This document shows positions 43,948 to 53,445 of a DNA stretch of 64,000 bases, piece by piece. The position numbers and the translations under genes are program-made. The DNA lies in the NCBI RefSeq assembly GCF_027925385.1, contig NZ_AP027142.1:2586001-2650000 (forward strand), in the 5' to 3' direction. Position 1 is the first letter of the stretch, and every line of letters starts with the position of its first letter. The notes beneath the pieces are model-generated. The model saw nothing but the letters and a program-made list of their open reading frames with translations, had not been told where the DNA came from and did not search any database. Source of the stretch: Methylocystis iwaonis. GTDB taxonomy: Bacteria > Pseudomonadota > Alphaproteobacteria > Rhizobiales > Beijerinckiaceae.

Positions 43948-45714
43948 TTAATTCACCAACACGCCCCCGCCGCATTTCACGCCGCTGACCCAACTATCCG
44001 CCTGGCCGAGCCCGACGCCGAGGGTCTGGAGCAATTGCGACAGCGTCTGATCGATGGGCGTTGTGGCGCTCGCCAGCGTCGTCGCCACGGTCTGGTCGAG
44101 GCCCGCGGGGACCAGCAGGCTGAGCCCCAAGGCTGTCACCTTCAACTGCAAGCCGCCGAACAGATTGTAGAGCAGCGAAGATATGAAATCCGTGGTCGAG
44201 GTCGTCTTCTTCGTCGCCTGCAAGATCTCGGAATAGGAGAAAGAAACAGGGGTCGCCTGCAGATTTGTCACCGTCGCGTGGGCGAGCCCGGTCACTTTGG
44301 CGATATTCGCCAAATTGAGCAGTGTCGCCGGGCCGGGGTTGGGCGCGCTGGTAAAGTTGGTGAACTCTGTGCTCGACACATTCCCAATCCAGGCGTCGAC
44401 GACCGCCGGCGTGACGCCGAGCGTGACGGAAGAGCTTGTCGGGTCTCCAGACGCGCATTGGACGCTCGAGAGCAGCGCGGTTCCCGAGGCGAGCTCGACA
44501 TAGAGAGGCGCATGGACCGTCGTCGACAGGCCCGGAACCGTGAGTTCGAGCGTCAGCAAGAGCCGCGTCTGCGCGGTGTGGACCGACGCCCCCACCGCGC
44601 CGACCGCGACCCAGCTTGTTCCGACCGACCGCTCGCCGATGGCGAGCTGCAGGGACGCCGAAGCGACGCCGGGGAGACCGAGATTGAGGGCCGCCTCGAT
44701 CTGATGCTTGCCATTGGCGATTTGCACGATGGCGGACACGAGGTCGAGCGCAGAGACGCTGACCGACATTGGCGCGGCGGAGCCGACTGTCATCGACCCA
44801 TAGGGGCCGTAGGAAAGCAACTGATTGATCGGCGCCGTCACATTCGGCGCGGCCGCCGCGATCTGCGACAGCGCGCCGATCGCAGTCGATCCGACCGCCG
44901 CATTGGCTTTGGCGGCGTCGAGCGCCGCGCCCAGAAGATCGCCCGCCTTGAAGCTCCCCGTCGCGAGCTGGTCATAGGTGACGGCGGTCAGGCTCGCGCG
45001 CGTTGCAAGCGTATTGGAAAAAGTGAAGAGGTCGATATTGGCGCTTGCGAGCGCCTGATAATCCATAAGGGAGAGGCTCAGATTGGCCCCAAGCAGCCCG
45101 CCAAGCACAGAATTCAAAATGCCGCCGTTGAGACTAGCGAGCCGCGATCCGATGGCGAAGGAGGCCAGCGCATTTTGCGCCGCCGTCGCCTGAGCGGAAA
45201 TCGTGACGCCCTGCTGGGACGCGCTGCCGCCAGCCGCCCCGCAAGGCGGAGACGTCGTGCATGAGTCGGAGATAGCGGCGACCGCGGCCGGCGCCATTAT
45301 CGCAAAAATGGCGCTGAAAATGCGCGGCGTCGTGATCTGTGTCCTCAGCCGCACGCCATTCGACGACGCGAGCGGCTGCACGGTAAAGCGCTTGTCGGCA
45401 GGCACGGAAGCGTCCGCGACATAGGCGCCGGTTTCCACGCTCTGCAAAGCGTTTGCCGCAAATCCATTCAGCGCCAGTGTCGCAATGGCGGCGTCCTGCG
45501 CCTTGGCGAGATTGCCCGCCGCCGCGACCGCGGCGAGATCCGTGGCCGCCTGGAGCCGCCTTTTTTGATAGAAGAAGCTGCCGAGATCGACCGCCAATGC
45601 GGCGACGCCGACAACGACCAACATGGCGAGAGCCGAAAGGATCGCAACCGAGCCCTTGGCGTCGGAACAAAAGCGCCTGAGGCCGGGCGCGTTCCCCATG
45701 CGTCGTCTTTCCAT
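43948..45714 (-). CDS. TadG-like pilus-assembly-associated membrane protein
   Basis: The 588-residue protein has a TadG-type N-terminus with one membrane helix (SVAILSALAMLVVVGVAALAV, then DLGSFFYQKRRLQAATDLA), followed by a large periplasmic domain rich in Ala, Ser and Thr. Two cysteines (CTTSPPC) and a terminal CGGGVLVN are present. The ATG at 45714 lies one base after the tadE-like stop, so translation is coupled. No other tad/cpa genes (secretin, ATPase, prepilin, peptidase) are in the window. The family is often called Flp-pilus-associated; the periplasmic domain's role is unclear. Confidence 0.8.
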   Translation of the reverse strand: MERRRMGNAPGLRRFCSDAKGSVAILSALAMLVVVGVAALAVDLGSFFYQKRRLQAATDLAAVAAAGNLAKAQDAAIATLALNGFAANALQSVETGAYVADASVPADKRFTVQPLASSNGVRLRTQITTPRIFSAIFAIMAPAAVAAISDSCTTSPPCGAAGGSASQQGVTISAQATAAQNALASFAIGSRLASLNGGILNSVLGGLLGANLSLSLMDYQALASANIDLFTFSNTLATRASLTAVTYDQLATGSFKAGDLLGAALDAAKANAAVGSTAIGALSQIAAAAPNVTAPINQLLSYGPYGSMTVGSAAPMSVSVSALDLVSAIVQIANGKHQIEAALNLGLPGVASASLQLAIGERSVGTSWVAVGAVGASVHTAQTRLLLTLELTVPGLSTTVHAPLYVELASGTALLSSVQCASGDPTSSSVTLGVTPAVVDAWIGNVSSTEFTNFTSAPNPGPATLLNLANIAKVTGLAHATVTNLQATPVSFSYSEILQATKKTTSTTDFISSLLYNLFGGLQLKVTALGLSLLVPAGLDQTVATTLASATTPIDQTLSQLLQTLGVGLGQADSWVSGVKCGGGVLVN

Positions 45715-45715
45715 C

Positions 45716-46138
45716 TCAGTATCCGCCATTCTGGACGGCCGCGGAGCGGGTGATGGTCGGCGACGCCGAGGCGAGAACATTGTAAAGCTTGAATGCGGGG
45801 GAGGCCGACATGTCGTAGGTGAGCGTCACCTGGAATGTCCCACCCTGCGAATTGGTCGCCACAGAGAGCTTTTGCGGGTCGAGCATCCCGTAGACGCCGA
45901 CGTTCTTCGTCACATAGCTCTTGGCCAATTGGTCGCGTTCCGTGGCGCTCAGCCCGCTGACCGAGGCGCGCGCCGATTCCGCGGCGAGTTGTTGCACCGA
46001 ATTATAGACGCCGAATACCAAGCCGAAGCATATGATCCCGAACAGGACCAAGAATAGGGCCGGCCCGATAAAGGCGAATTCTACCGCAACGACTCCCAAG
46101 CGATTGTCAAGGAATCGCCGATCCAGCCGTTTAGCCAT
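45716..46138 (-). CDS. TadE-like pseudopilin-type protein
   Basis: The 140-residue protein has the TadE pattern: a short basic start (MAKRLDRRFLDNR), then GVVAVEFAFIGPALFLVLFG with the conserved Glu five residues into the hydrophobic segment, and a small periplasmic domain. TadE proteins are processed by a prepilin peptidase and assist Flp pilus assembly. It is coupled to the TadG-like gene. Both genes are isolated from other pilus genes here. Confidence 0.83.
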   Translation of the reverse strand: MAKRLDRRFLDNRLGVVAVEFAFIGPALFLVLFGIICFGLVFGVYNSVQQLAAESARASVSGLSATERDQLAKSYVTKNVGVYGMLDPQKLSVATNSQGGTFQVTLTYDMSASPAFKLYNVLASASPTITRSAAVQNGGY

Positions 46139-46407
46139 TGAAGTTATTCCTGAATTCCCGCCACAGCGCAGAACTCGAAAGTGGCGGCAAAGTCCTAATA
46201 AATGCATTATTCGAAAGGATTTATTTCGAAATATCCACGTGAAACCAGCATTGATAAGCTGAAACACAGCCATTGAGGGCTTTATGCAAGCGAAAGCACT
46301 GCTTTAAATGCGCGGGTGCAAATCGAGCGGATTGGAGCATTGCGGCTTGCCCGAGAGTCGAACGGGACATTAGCCTAGACTTGCTGAAAACCGTGGGAAC
46401 ACGAAGA

Positions 46408-47223
46408 ATGCTCAAGTTATTTCGTCTTGTTTGCCTCCTGATGCTGATCTCGCCGCTTCCAGCGCGCGCCGCCTCTTGCGGCGGCTCGGCGACGGGCTTC
46501 GGCGCCTGGCTCGATGACTTCAGGCAGGAGGCCGCCGCCAAGGGGATTTCACAAAAGACGCTCGATGCGGCGCTTGCCGAGGTCGCCTATGATCGCACGA
46601 TTATCTCCCGCGACCGCGGCGCGCAGAAGGTCTTCAAGCTCAGCTTCGACAGATTCGCCGCCCGGCTCATCACGCCCTCCCGGCTGGCGCGGGGTCGCGA
46701 GCTGCTTCAGCGCCACGCGGAACTCTTGCGCCGGATCGAAGCCCGCTACGGCGTGCCCGGCCCTGTGCTGATCTCGATCTGGGGCCTGGAGACGGGCTTT
46801 GGCGCTGACAACGGCAATTTCAAAACCCTGCAGGCGCTGGCGACGCTCGCCTATGACTGCCGACGCTCGCCGCAATTCACGCAGGAATTGAACGACGTGC
46901 TCACAATCGTTCAATCCGGCGACATGTCGCCCGCCCGCATGCGCGGCGATTGGGCCGGCGAGATCGGGCAGACGCAGTTCATGCCGTCTTCCTATCTCAA
47001 ATACGCGGTCGATTTCGACGGCGACGGCAGGCGCGATCTCATCCGCTCGACGCCCGACGCGCTTGCCTCGACCGCGAATTTCCTGCGCGGCAAAGGCTGG
47101 CAGACGGGCGCCGGCTGGGCGGAAGGCGAACCCAACTTCCCCGTCTTTCTCGAATGGAACCAATCGCGGGTCTATGCGCGGACGCTCGCCCTTTTCGCCA
47201 CGAAGCTTGCGGGCGAGCGATAA
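46408..47223 (+). CDS. Lytic murein transglycosylase (MltB-type, SLT_2)
   Basis: The 271-residue periplasmic enzyme cleaves peptidoglycan between MurNAc and GlcNAc. A signal peptide ends near ARAAS (residue 23). The catalytic Glu lies in SIWGLETGFGADNGNF, and GEIGQTQFMPSSYLKYAVDFDGDGRRDL is the MltB substrate-binding signature. No C-terminal peptidoglycan-binding domain is present, so the enzyme is the short form. The ATG at 46408 starts the signal peptide; the open frame upstream has no support. Its stop abuts composite repeat D. Confidence 0.92.
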   Translation: MLKLFRLVCLLMLISPLPARAASCGGSATGFGAWLDDFRQEAAAKGISQKTLDAALAEVAYDRTIISRDRGAQKVFKLSFDRFAARLITPSRLARGRELLQRHAELLRRIEARYGVPGPVLISIWGLETGFGADNGNFKTLQALATLAYDCRRSPQFTQELNDVLTIVQSGDMSPARMRGDWAGEIGQTQFMPSSYLKYAVDFDGDGRRDLIRSTPDALASTANFLRGKGWQTGAGWAEGEPNFPVFLEWNQSRVYARTLALFATKLAGER

Positions 47224-47489
47224 TACGAGATTCGCTCGATTGGTTCGCTGTCTACCCCGGCGCTCGCTCGAGCGAACGATCGGGAATGACACGAGCAAAA
47301 TAGCGCTGGTTTTGCCCAGAACCCGTCATTGCGAGCGAAGCGAAGCAATCCAGGGCAGCGATGCGGCCCTGGATTGCTTCGTCGGCTTCGCCTCCTCGCA
47401 ATGACGGCGGTGATTTCCAGCGACGCCGACCCAATCAAGCGGATCTCGTATGACAAGTCCCAACGCGAGCTGTTCAAACGGAAAGAGTG
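47224..47489 (-). repeat. Composite 3-prime intergenic element, copy D (rearranged)
   Basis: The element fills the whole gap between the convergent stops of the lytic transglycosylase and prfC. On the minus strand it opens after the prfC TAA with TTTCCGTTTGAACAGCTCG, and holds a family 1 palindrome at 47325-47405. TACGAGAT ends point outwards at both sides, suggesting a partial inversion or two fused copies. Confidence 0.8.
47325..47405. repeat. Family 1 palindromic repeat inside composite element D
   Basis: GTCATTGCGAGCGAAGC at the left and GCCTCCTCGCAATGAC at the right, with CAATCCAGGGC/GCCCTGGATTG inner arms. It is nearly identical to the 43772-43852 copy. Confidence 0.9.
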
Positions 47490-49076
47490 TTACGCTGCGC
47501 TCTTTTGATAGTCCTTCACATCCGAGAACTTGATCGCCGGATTGCGTTCTGCGTCATAGTTGAGCTGAAACGCCGAGGTGCTCATGAACACCGGCGCGCC
47601 ATCAAGATCGTCGGCAATGCTGGAGCCGTTCGAGTCGACGAAGCTTTTGAGCTTCGCGGGCTCGTCGGAAGTGATCCAGCGGCAGATGGTGAAGCGCGAG
47701 GTTTCGTAGCGCGTTTGCAAGCCATATTCGGCGCCGAGCCGCGTCGCCAGCACGTCGAGCTGCAGCGCGCCGACGACGCCGACGATGGAGCCGGAGCCAT
47801 CATGCGGCGTGAAGACCTGCACCACGCCCTCCTCCGCCAATTGCTGCAAGGCCTCGCGCAGCTTCTTCGCCTTCATCGCGTCGGAGATGAGAATGCGGCG
47901 CAGGATTTCCGGCGCGAAGCTCGGCACGCCGCGGAAGACGATGTCTTCGCCTTCGGTCAGCGTATCGCCGATGCGCAATTGACCATGGTTCGGCAGGCCG
48001 ACGACGTCGCCCGCATAAGCCTCGTCGGCGATGGAGCGGTCGCGCGCGAAGAAGAATTGCGGCGCGTTGATCGGGATATTCTTGCCGGTGCGAATGAGCT
48101 TCGCCTTCATGCCGCGCGTGAGCTTGCCGGAGCAGACGCGCATGAAGGCGATGCGGTCGCGGTGGTTGGGGTCCATATTCGCCTGGATCTTGAAGACGAA
48201 GCCGCTCATCTTCGGCTCATTCGCCTGCACGACGCGCTTGTCGGCTTCCTGCGCGCGCGGGCTCGGCGCATATTCGGCCATGGCGTCGATCAGATCGCGC
48301 ACGCCGAAATTGCGCAGCGCGCTGCCGAAGAAGACGGGCGTGAGATGGCCTTCGCGGAATGCCGCGAGATCGAAGGGTTTCGAGCCCTCCTCCGCCAGCA
48401 TCGCCTCCTCGCGCCAAGCGTCGGCGGCGTTGGGCAGGAGCGTATCGAACAGCGGATCGTCGAGGCCCTTCGTTTGCAGCAGGTCCGCGTCCTTGTCGAT
48501 CTGGCGCACCGTCTTGGTCGCGAAGCGATAGGTGCCGGCGAAATTCTTGCCGCCGCCGATGGGCCAGGTGATCGGCGTCGTGTCGAGCGCCAGCGTCTTC
48601 TCGATCTCGTCGAGCAGTTCGAAAGGATCGCGGCCCTCGCGGTCGAGCTTGTTGACGAAGGTGACGATCGGAATGTCGCGCAGGCGGCAGACTTCGAACA
48701 GCTTGCGCGTGCGCGCCTCGATGCCCTTGGCTGCGTCGATCACCATCACCGCCGCGTCGACGGCCGAGAGCGTGCGATAGGTGTCTTCCGAGAAGTCCTC
48801 GTGGCCGGGCGTGTCGAGCAGGTTGAAGACGCAGTCGGCATATTCGAAGGTCATCACCGAGGTGACGACCGAAATGCCGCGCTCGCGCTCGATGCTCATC
48901 CAGTCCGAGCGCGTCTGCTGGGCGTTGCGCTTGGCCTTCACCGCGCCGGCAAGCTGAATGGCGCCGCCGAAAAGCAGGAGCTTTTCGGTGAGCGTGGTCT
49001 TACCGGCGTCGGGATGCGAGATGATCGCGAAAGTACGTCGCCGCGAGACGGGGTCGCGGGTGGTGGCGGTGGTCAA
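47490..49076 (-). CDS. prfC: Peptide chain release factor 3
   Basis: The 528-residue translational GTPase recycles RF1/RF2. The G1 motif is ISHPDAGKTTLTEKLL, G2/G3 are visible at SDWMSIERERGISVV and LLDTPGHEDFSEDTYR, and G4 is FVNKLDREGRDPFELLDEIE, which is RF3-typical. The second domain and C-terminal region (VQVFTPHDGSGSIVGVVGALQL) are complete. Length is normal. An antisense open frame of 567 codons covering this gene is a shadow. Confidence 0.97.
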   Translation of the reverse strand: MTTATTRDPVSRRRTFAIISHPDAGKTTLTEKLLLFGGAIQLAGAVKAKRNAQQTRSDWMSIERERGISVVTSVMTFEYADCVFNLLDTPGHEDFSEDTYRTLSAVDAAVMVIDAAKGIEARTRKLFEVCRLRDIPIVTFVNKLDREGRDPFELLDEIEKTLALDTTPITWPIGGGKNFAGTYRFATKTVRQIDKDADLLQTKGLDDPLFDTLLPNAADAWREEAMLAEEGSKPFDLAAFREGHLTPVFFGSALRNFGVRDLIDAMAEYAPSPRAQEADKRVVQANEPKMSGFVFKIQANMDPNHRDRIAFMRVCSGKLTRGMKAKLIRTGKNIPINAPQFFFARDRSIADEAYAGDVVGLPNHGQLRIGDTLTEGEDIVFRGVPSFAPEILRRILISDAMKAKKLREALQQLAEEGVVQVFTPHDGSGSIVGVVGALQLDVLATRLGAEYGLQTRYETSRFTICRWITSDEPAKLKSFVDSNGSSIADDLDGAPVFMSTSAFQLNYDAERNPAIKFSDVKDYQKSAA

Positions 49077-49264
49077 GGGTGGCTCGTTTCTAGAGGAATT
49101 GGTTTGCCGATGGGATTAACGGCAAGCCGCTCCCTTCGCAACTTCCTCGCCCTGCGGGACGCCGCCTTCGTCGGCTCCTCGTCACGATGAGGTCGCTCCC
49201 CAGCCTGCGGCTCCGCTCCTTAACGAAGCGCCGGGGCGCGAGCAAATCTGATCAGGAGCCCCCC

Positions 49265-49510
49265 ATGATCAAGACTATATCCGCGCTCGCCGCATTATCG
49301 CTCGCCTTCGTCCCCCTACACATCCCGGACGCCGCCGCATGGCATCTGCCAAGCAAGCGCGCTTGCTTTAGACACGCCCATGCGCCCGACTGCGGCTCAT
49401 CCGCAGTGGCGATCTGCTTGTCGAGGCGCGCGTGCGCCCTCGATACCGGAAAGACCATCCACGTCTGTACAAGCTGGCGATGCCAGCCGAAAGACTTGCG
49501 CCGGATGTGA
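49265..49510 (+). CDS. Small secreted cysteine-rich protein of unknown function
   Basis: The 81-residue protein has a signal peptide of about 25 residues ending DAAA. The mature part has six cysteines (KRACFRH, APDCGS, AICLSRRACALD, VCTSWRCQ), suggesting a compact disulfide-bonded exported peptide. AGGAGCC precedes the ATG. No family is recognised. It lies between prfC and the DUF3501 group and is convergent with the latter. Confidence 0.65.
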   Translation: MIKTISALAALSLAFVPLHIPDAAAWHLPSKRACFRHAHAPDCGSSAVAICLSRRACALDTGKTIHVCTSWRCQPKDLRRM

Positions 49511-49571
49511 GACTTTTTGATTTTGCGCGCTTTCTCATCGCACGCATGATTCCATGCGAGCGGAAACCGCG

Positions 49572-50162
49572 CTAGGCGAAATCCTGCGCGAGCGCGTCCC
49601 GCGTCGCCTCCGACATCACCGCCATATGGCTGTAGTTCGGATGCGACAGCCCCAGGATCGCCCGTGCATTCGGCTGCCGGAAGGCCTCGACCTGCGCGTC
49701 GGTGAACGCAAAATGCACAAACTGCACGCTGCTCGCCTTGCCGTCGGCCGTGGTGCGGTCCTGGTCGGTCTCCGCCTTGCCGATGACGCGCTCGGCGCCG
49801 ATCTCGATGAAGGCGGCGTCCTCGACGCCGCCCAGCCCCGCCAGCACGCGGGCGCGGCGCAGCGGATCGTCGATCTCGATCATGAAGGTCGCGACCAGCT
49901 CGCGCCCCTTGGGGATGAGCGGATTATAGGCGGCGAGCTCTTCGGGAATTTGCGCGTCGCCGCCACGCTCGATGTGCAGCATCTCCTGCACCTGCAGCCA
50001 CATCGTGTCGAAACTCTCGAAATAAAAGGTCACGAAGGGCCCGACCTCGACGCGGCGGTTGCGCTTGATCGCCGTGATGCGCTTGCGATGCTCCGCGCGC
50101 GTCTTGGCGTATTCCGCCCAGGGGAGAATGTCGGCTCGGGTGATTTCGTGACGGCTCGTCAT
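49572..50162 (-). CDS. DUF3501 family protein
   Basis: The 196-residue protein matches DUF3501: ITRADILPWAEYAKTRAEHR, RRVEVGPFVTFYFESFDTMWLQVQEML and ELAAYNPLIPKGRELVATFMIEI are strongly family-like. The function is unknown. DUF3501 genes commonly sit beside a rubrerythrin-like gene and an Fe-S heterodisulfide-reductase-related gene, as here. That conserved neighbourhood points to peroxide or thiol redox defence. The ATG at 50162 was preferred to an upstream start that reads into repeat DNA. Confidence 0.88.
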   Translation of the reverse strand: MTSRHEITRADILPWAEYAKTRAEHRKRITAIKRNRRVEVGPFVTFYFESFDTMWLQVQEMLHIERGGDAQIPEELAAYNPLIPKGRELVATFMIEIDDPLRRARVLAGLGGVEDAAFIEIGAERVIGKAETDQDRTTADGKASSVQFVHFAFTDAQVEAFRQPNARAILGLSHPNYSHMAVMSEATRDALAQDFA

Positions 50163-50188
50163 CGTCTTGGTGCTCCGTAACCTTGAGC

Positions 50189-50301
50189 CCTCATGCTGAG
50201 GAGCGCCAAAGGCGCGTCTCGAAGCACGAGGGCGAGGCAAGATTGGCAATCCGTTTTTCCTCCCCTTCGAGACGCAGCCTTCGGCTGCTCCTCAGGATGA
50301 G
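50189..50301. repeat. Family 4 palindromic repeat pair
   Basis: CCTCATGCTGAGGAGCGCC with GTCTCGAAGCACGAGGGC at the left is mirrored by CCCCTTCGAGACGC with GGCTGCTCCTCAGGATGAGG at the right. It lies between the Fe-S protein gene and the DUF3501 gene, inside what would be one transcript. Confidence 0.82.
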
Positions 50302-50322
50302 GAAAAACCCCAGCGGCCCTTA

Positions 50323-51666
50323 TTACTCGCTCGCGACGCCGTAGGCCCGCGCCATCAGCACGATCGGGTGGCTCACCCGCTCGGGCTTCGGCTTGTCGCC
50401 GGCAAGCGTCTCGATCCCCTGCTCGATGTGGATGCCCGCCAGCGGACATTCCGACACCACATGTTTCTTGCCGGCGGTATCGAGCTGGCGCATGGCCGGC
50501 TTGCCGACCTTCATCGCGGTTTCGAAATTGCCCTTCTTATAGCCCCAGGCGCCGCCATGACCCGAGCAGCGCTCGACCACTGCGACATCGGCCTGAGGAA
50601 TGAGCCGCAGCAGCTCCGCGCCCTTCTGGCCGAAGTTCTGCGCGCGCGAATGGCAGGACATATGGAAGGCCACTCCGCCCTCGACAGGCGCCATGCCTTC
50701 GGCGAGCCCCTCTTTCTTGGCGATGTCGACGACATATTCAGAAAGGTCGAAGGTGGCGTCCGCGAGGCGCTTCACGCTCGCGTCATTGGGCAGAATAAGC
50801 GGCCATTCGAATTTCAGCATCAGCGCGCAGGACGGCACCGGCGCGACAATGTCGTAGCCTTCGTCGATATAGGGCGCCAGCGCCGCCGCGACCTTGCGCG
50901 CGCCATCGGCGACTTCGTCGAGCAGCCCCTGCTCCAGCTTCGGCATGCCGCAGCAGCCTGGATAGACCACCTTGGTCTCGACGCCGTTCTTTGCCAGCAC
51001 CGCCAGCGCCGCTACGCCGATCGAGGTGTCGTTGTAATCGCCATAGCAGGTTGCGTAGAGCGCGACCTTGCGGGCCTTGGCGGGCGCCGCCTCGTCGCGC
51101 GCGGGCGGATTGGCCTTGGCGCGCGCCTCCAGCGTCTGGCTGGCGTATTTCGGCAGCTCGGCGTTCGGATCGATGCCCGCGACTTTCTCCTCTAACCCAC
51201 GCATAGGGCTGCCGCGACGCGTCGCCCAATTGACGGCGCCCGAAATCAGCGTCGCCCATTTGCCGTTGCGATCGGTCTCCGTCAGCGCGCGATCGGCCGC
51301 GCCGACGCCATTCTTCTTCGCCTCGACCGCGCGGTAACGCAGCAGCAGATGCGGGAAATCGAGATTGAACTCATGCGGCGGGACATAGGGGCACTTCGTG
51401 AGGAAGCACATGTCGCAGAGCGTGCAGGCGTCCACGACCTTCTTGAAGTCTTTGCTGTCGACCGTATCGAGCTCGCCGTTCGCGGATTCGTCGACGAGGT
51501 CGAAGAGCCTCGGAAAGCTGTCGCAGAGATTGAAGCAGCGGCGGCAACCATGGCAAATGTCGAAGATGCGGCGCATTTCCGCGTCGAGCTTCGCCTCGTC
51601 GTAGAAATCGGGATTTTCCCAATCCAGAGGAAGTCTGGTTGGCGCCTCGAGACTGCCTTCTCTCAT
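50323..51666 (-). CDS. Fe-S heterodisulfide-reductase-related (GlpC/HdrD-like) protein
   Basis: The 447-residue protein carries two [4Fe-4S] ferredoxin-type motifs near the N-terminus, CHGCRRCFNLC and CTLCDMCFLTKCP. Two CCG-domain motifs follow: YPGCCGMPKLEQG, and a later copy reading ERCSGHGGAWG, in which the first Cys pair is altered. This layout resembles GlpC and HdrD and implies electron transfer to a disulfide or quinone. The ATG at 51666 follows GCAGGACG. It is between rubrerythrin and DUF3501 genes on the same strand, and the three probably act together. Confidence 0.87.
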   Translation of the reverse strand: MREGSLEAPTRLPLDWENPDFYDEAKLDAEMRRIFDICHGCRRCFNLCDSFPRLFDLVDESANGELDTVDSKDFKKVVDACTLCDMCFLTKCPYVPPHEFNLDFPHLLLRYRAVEAKKNGVGAADRALTETDRNGKWATLISGAVNWATRRGSPMRGLEEKVAGIDPNAELPKYASQTLEARAKANPPARDEAAPAKARKVALYATCYGDYNDTSIGVAALAVLAKNGVETKVVYPGCCGMPKLEQGLLDEVADGARKVAAALAPYIDEGYDIVAPVPSCALMLKFEWPLILPNDASVKRLADATFDLSEYVVDIAKKEGLAEGMAPVEGGVAFHMSCHSRAQNFGQKGAELLRLIPQADVAVVERCSGHGGAWGYKKGNFETAMKVGKPAMRQLDTAGKKHVVSECPLAGIHIEQGIETLAGDKPKPERVSHPIVLMARAYGVASE

Positions 51667-51831
51667 GATCGTCCTGCTTGAAGCCGCGTTTTGGCCTCTC
51701 CCCATAAAAACGGGGAGAGGCTGGTCGTCAGGGGCCAGCGAGAGGAACTGGGGCTAGCCCGGCCCCTCACCCTCGCCGCACTTAGGCGTCTCGCGACGCC
51801 CCATGCGCGACGAGGGAATTCTTCGAAAAGC

Positions 51832-52251
51832 TTATTTCAGCTCGTCGAGCGCCTTCTGGAAGCGGCCGGCGTGGGAGCGCTCGGCCTTAGCGAGCGTCTC
51901 GAACCAGTCGGCGATTTCCTCGAAGCCCTCTTCGCGGGCCGAGCGGGCCATGCCCGGATACATGTCGGTGTATTCGTGGGTCTCGCCGGCGACGGCGGCC
52001 TTGAGGTTGTCGGCGGTCTTGCCGATCGGCAGGCCCGTGGCCGGATCGCCGACGACCTCGAGGAATTCCAGATGGCCGTGGGCGTGGCCGGTCTCGCCTT
52101 CCGCGGTGGAGCGGAACACGGTGGCGACGTCATTGTAGCCTTCGACGTCGGCCTTTTGAGCGAAATAGAGATAGCGGCGGTTCGCCTGCGATTCGCCGGC
52201 GAAGGCGGCCTTCAGGTTCTCTTCGGTCTTGCTGCCCTTGAGCGTTGCCAT
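51832..52251 (-). CDS. Rubrerythrin family protein (rubredoxin domain absent)
   Basis: The 139-residue protein is a diiron four-helix rubrerythrin core. It shows [44 protein letters not shown] and [21 protein letters not shown] with the iron-binding Glu and His residues. The C-terminal rubredoxin domain is missing, so electrons must come from a partner. The downstream Fe-S protein is the obvious candidate, though this is inferred. The family reduces hydrogen peroxide. A clear AGGAG-like site (TCCTAGGAG region) precedes the ATG at 52251. Confidence 0.93.
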   Translation of the reverse strand: MATLKGSKTEENLKAAFAGESQANRRYLYFAQKADVEGYNDVATVFRSTAEGETGHAHGHLEFLEVVGDPATGLPIGKTADNLKAAVAGETHEYTDMYPGMARSAREEGFEEIADWFETLAKAERSHAGRFQKALDELK

Positions 52252-52391
52252 TATTGCCTCCTAGGAGAAATTTCGTAACGGAGCCCGTGGGGCCCCGCGA
52301 CGCATTCTTAGAATAATTCAAAACTGAGCCGTCGTCCAACTGAAATCTGGCGACGCGCGGCGTCTTTCCCGCCCTTTTCGCCAGCCCTTTT

Positions 52392-53411
52392 TCACTCCGC
52401 CTGTTTGATCCCCACGACCATTGAGTCTGGGCCCACCAGATGCTCGACGCGGGTCTCGCTGAAGCCCGCCTCCGTCATCCAGCCCTGGCAGTCCGCGCCG
52501 GTGTAATCGAAGCCGCCAAGGGTTTCGATCAGCATGTTGAGGCTCATCAGCAGGCCGAAAGCGTTTTGGCGGCGATCGTCGTCGATGAGCGCCTCGTAGA
52601 CGATGAGCGCCCCGCCAGCGGGTAACGCGTCATAAGCCTTCTTCACGAGGAGGCGTTTCTGCTCGAGATCCCAGTCGTGGAGGATGTGCCCCATGATGAT
52701 CACATCCGTTTGCGGCAGCGCGTCTTTGAAAAAATCGCCTGCGTGGAACTGCAACCGCTCCGACAGTCCGTTCGCGGTGACGAATTCCTCGAAGATCGGC
52801 CCGACGGGCGGCAGGTCGAAGCCGCCGCCGCTCAAATGCGGATGGGCGCGCGCGATGGTGACGGGAACCATGCCTTGCGCCACGCCGACATCGACGAAGC
52901 TCTTATAGTTTTTCCACGGAAACTTACCGGCGATGGCGTTGGCGGCGCCGGCGCTCACCCCGCTCATCGCCGCGAGGAAGCCGCGCAGCCTTGCGGGATC
53001 GGCATAGAGCGCCGCGAAGAAGTCGCTATCGTCCTTATTCTCGCTCTGGCGTCGGCCGGTCCTCAGCGCCTCGGTGAGATGGCCCCAGCTTTCGTAAAGC
53101 CGGGCGTTGGCCATCTCCAAAAGCCCGCCGACATAGCTGGGCCTGGCGCGCACGAGGAAGAAATCGGCGTCGGGCGCATTGCGGTAGTCGCCATCCTGAC
53201 GCTCCAGCAACTTCAGGGCGACCAGCGCGTCGAAGAAATCCCGCGCCGAGCGCTCATGGAGGCCGAGCCGCGTGCGGAGCGATTCGAGATCGGCGGGGCC
53301 TTCGGCCAGCGCGTCGAAGACGCCGAGCTCGACAGCCGAAAGCAGCGCTTTGGCGTTCCAGAAAGACATGCCGAGGGCGAGAAGCTTTTCGGGCGAGGGC
53401 CTTACAGTCAT
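52392..53411 (-). CDS. SAM-dependent O-methyltransferase (acetylserotonin/COMT-like)
   Basis: The 339-residue protein has an N-terminal dimerisation domain ([23 protein letters not shown]) and a C-terminal Rossmann methyltransferase fold. [20 protein letters not shown] is the SAM site, [27 protein letters not shown] contains the catalytic His-Asp, and [13 protein letters not shown] follows, as in COMT-like and carotenoid- or polyketide-tailoring enzymes. The substrate is unknown. It diverges from the poly-gamma-glutamate hydrolase-like gene by only 34 bp. Confidence 0.87.
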   Translation of the reverse strand: MTVRPSPEKLLALGMSFWNAKALLSAVELGVFDALAEGPADLESLRTRLGLHERSARDFFDALVALKLLERQDGDYRNAPDADFFLVRARPSYVGGLLEMANARLYESWGHLTEALRTGRRQSENKDDSDFFAALYADPARLRGFLAAMSGVSAGAANAIAGKFPWKNYKSFVDVGVAQGMVPVTIARAHPHLSGGGFDLPPVGPIFEEFVTANGLSERLQFHAGDFFKDALPQTDVIIMGHILHDWDLEQKRLLVKKAYDALPAGGALIVYEALIDDDRRQNAFGLLMSLNMLIETLGGFDYTGADCQGWMTEAGFSETRVEHLVGPDSMVVGIKQAE

Positions 53412-53445
53412 GACAAACCTCTTCTCGCGACGCTAATTTCTTTTG

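Noticed and set aside
47487..49190. A 567-codon open frame on the plus strand across prfC
   Set aside because: It mirrors prfC codon structure and has no signal, motif or ribosome binding site of its own.
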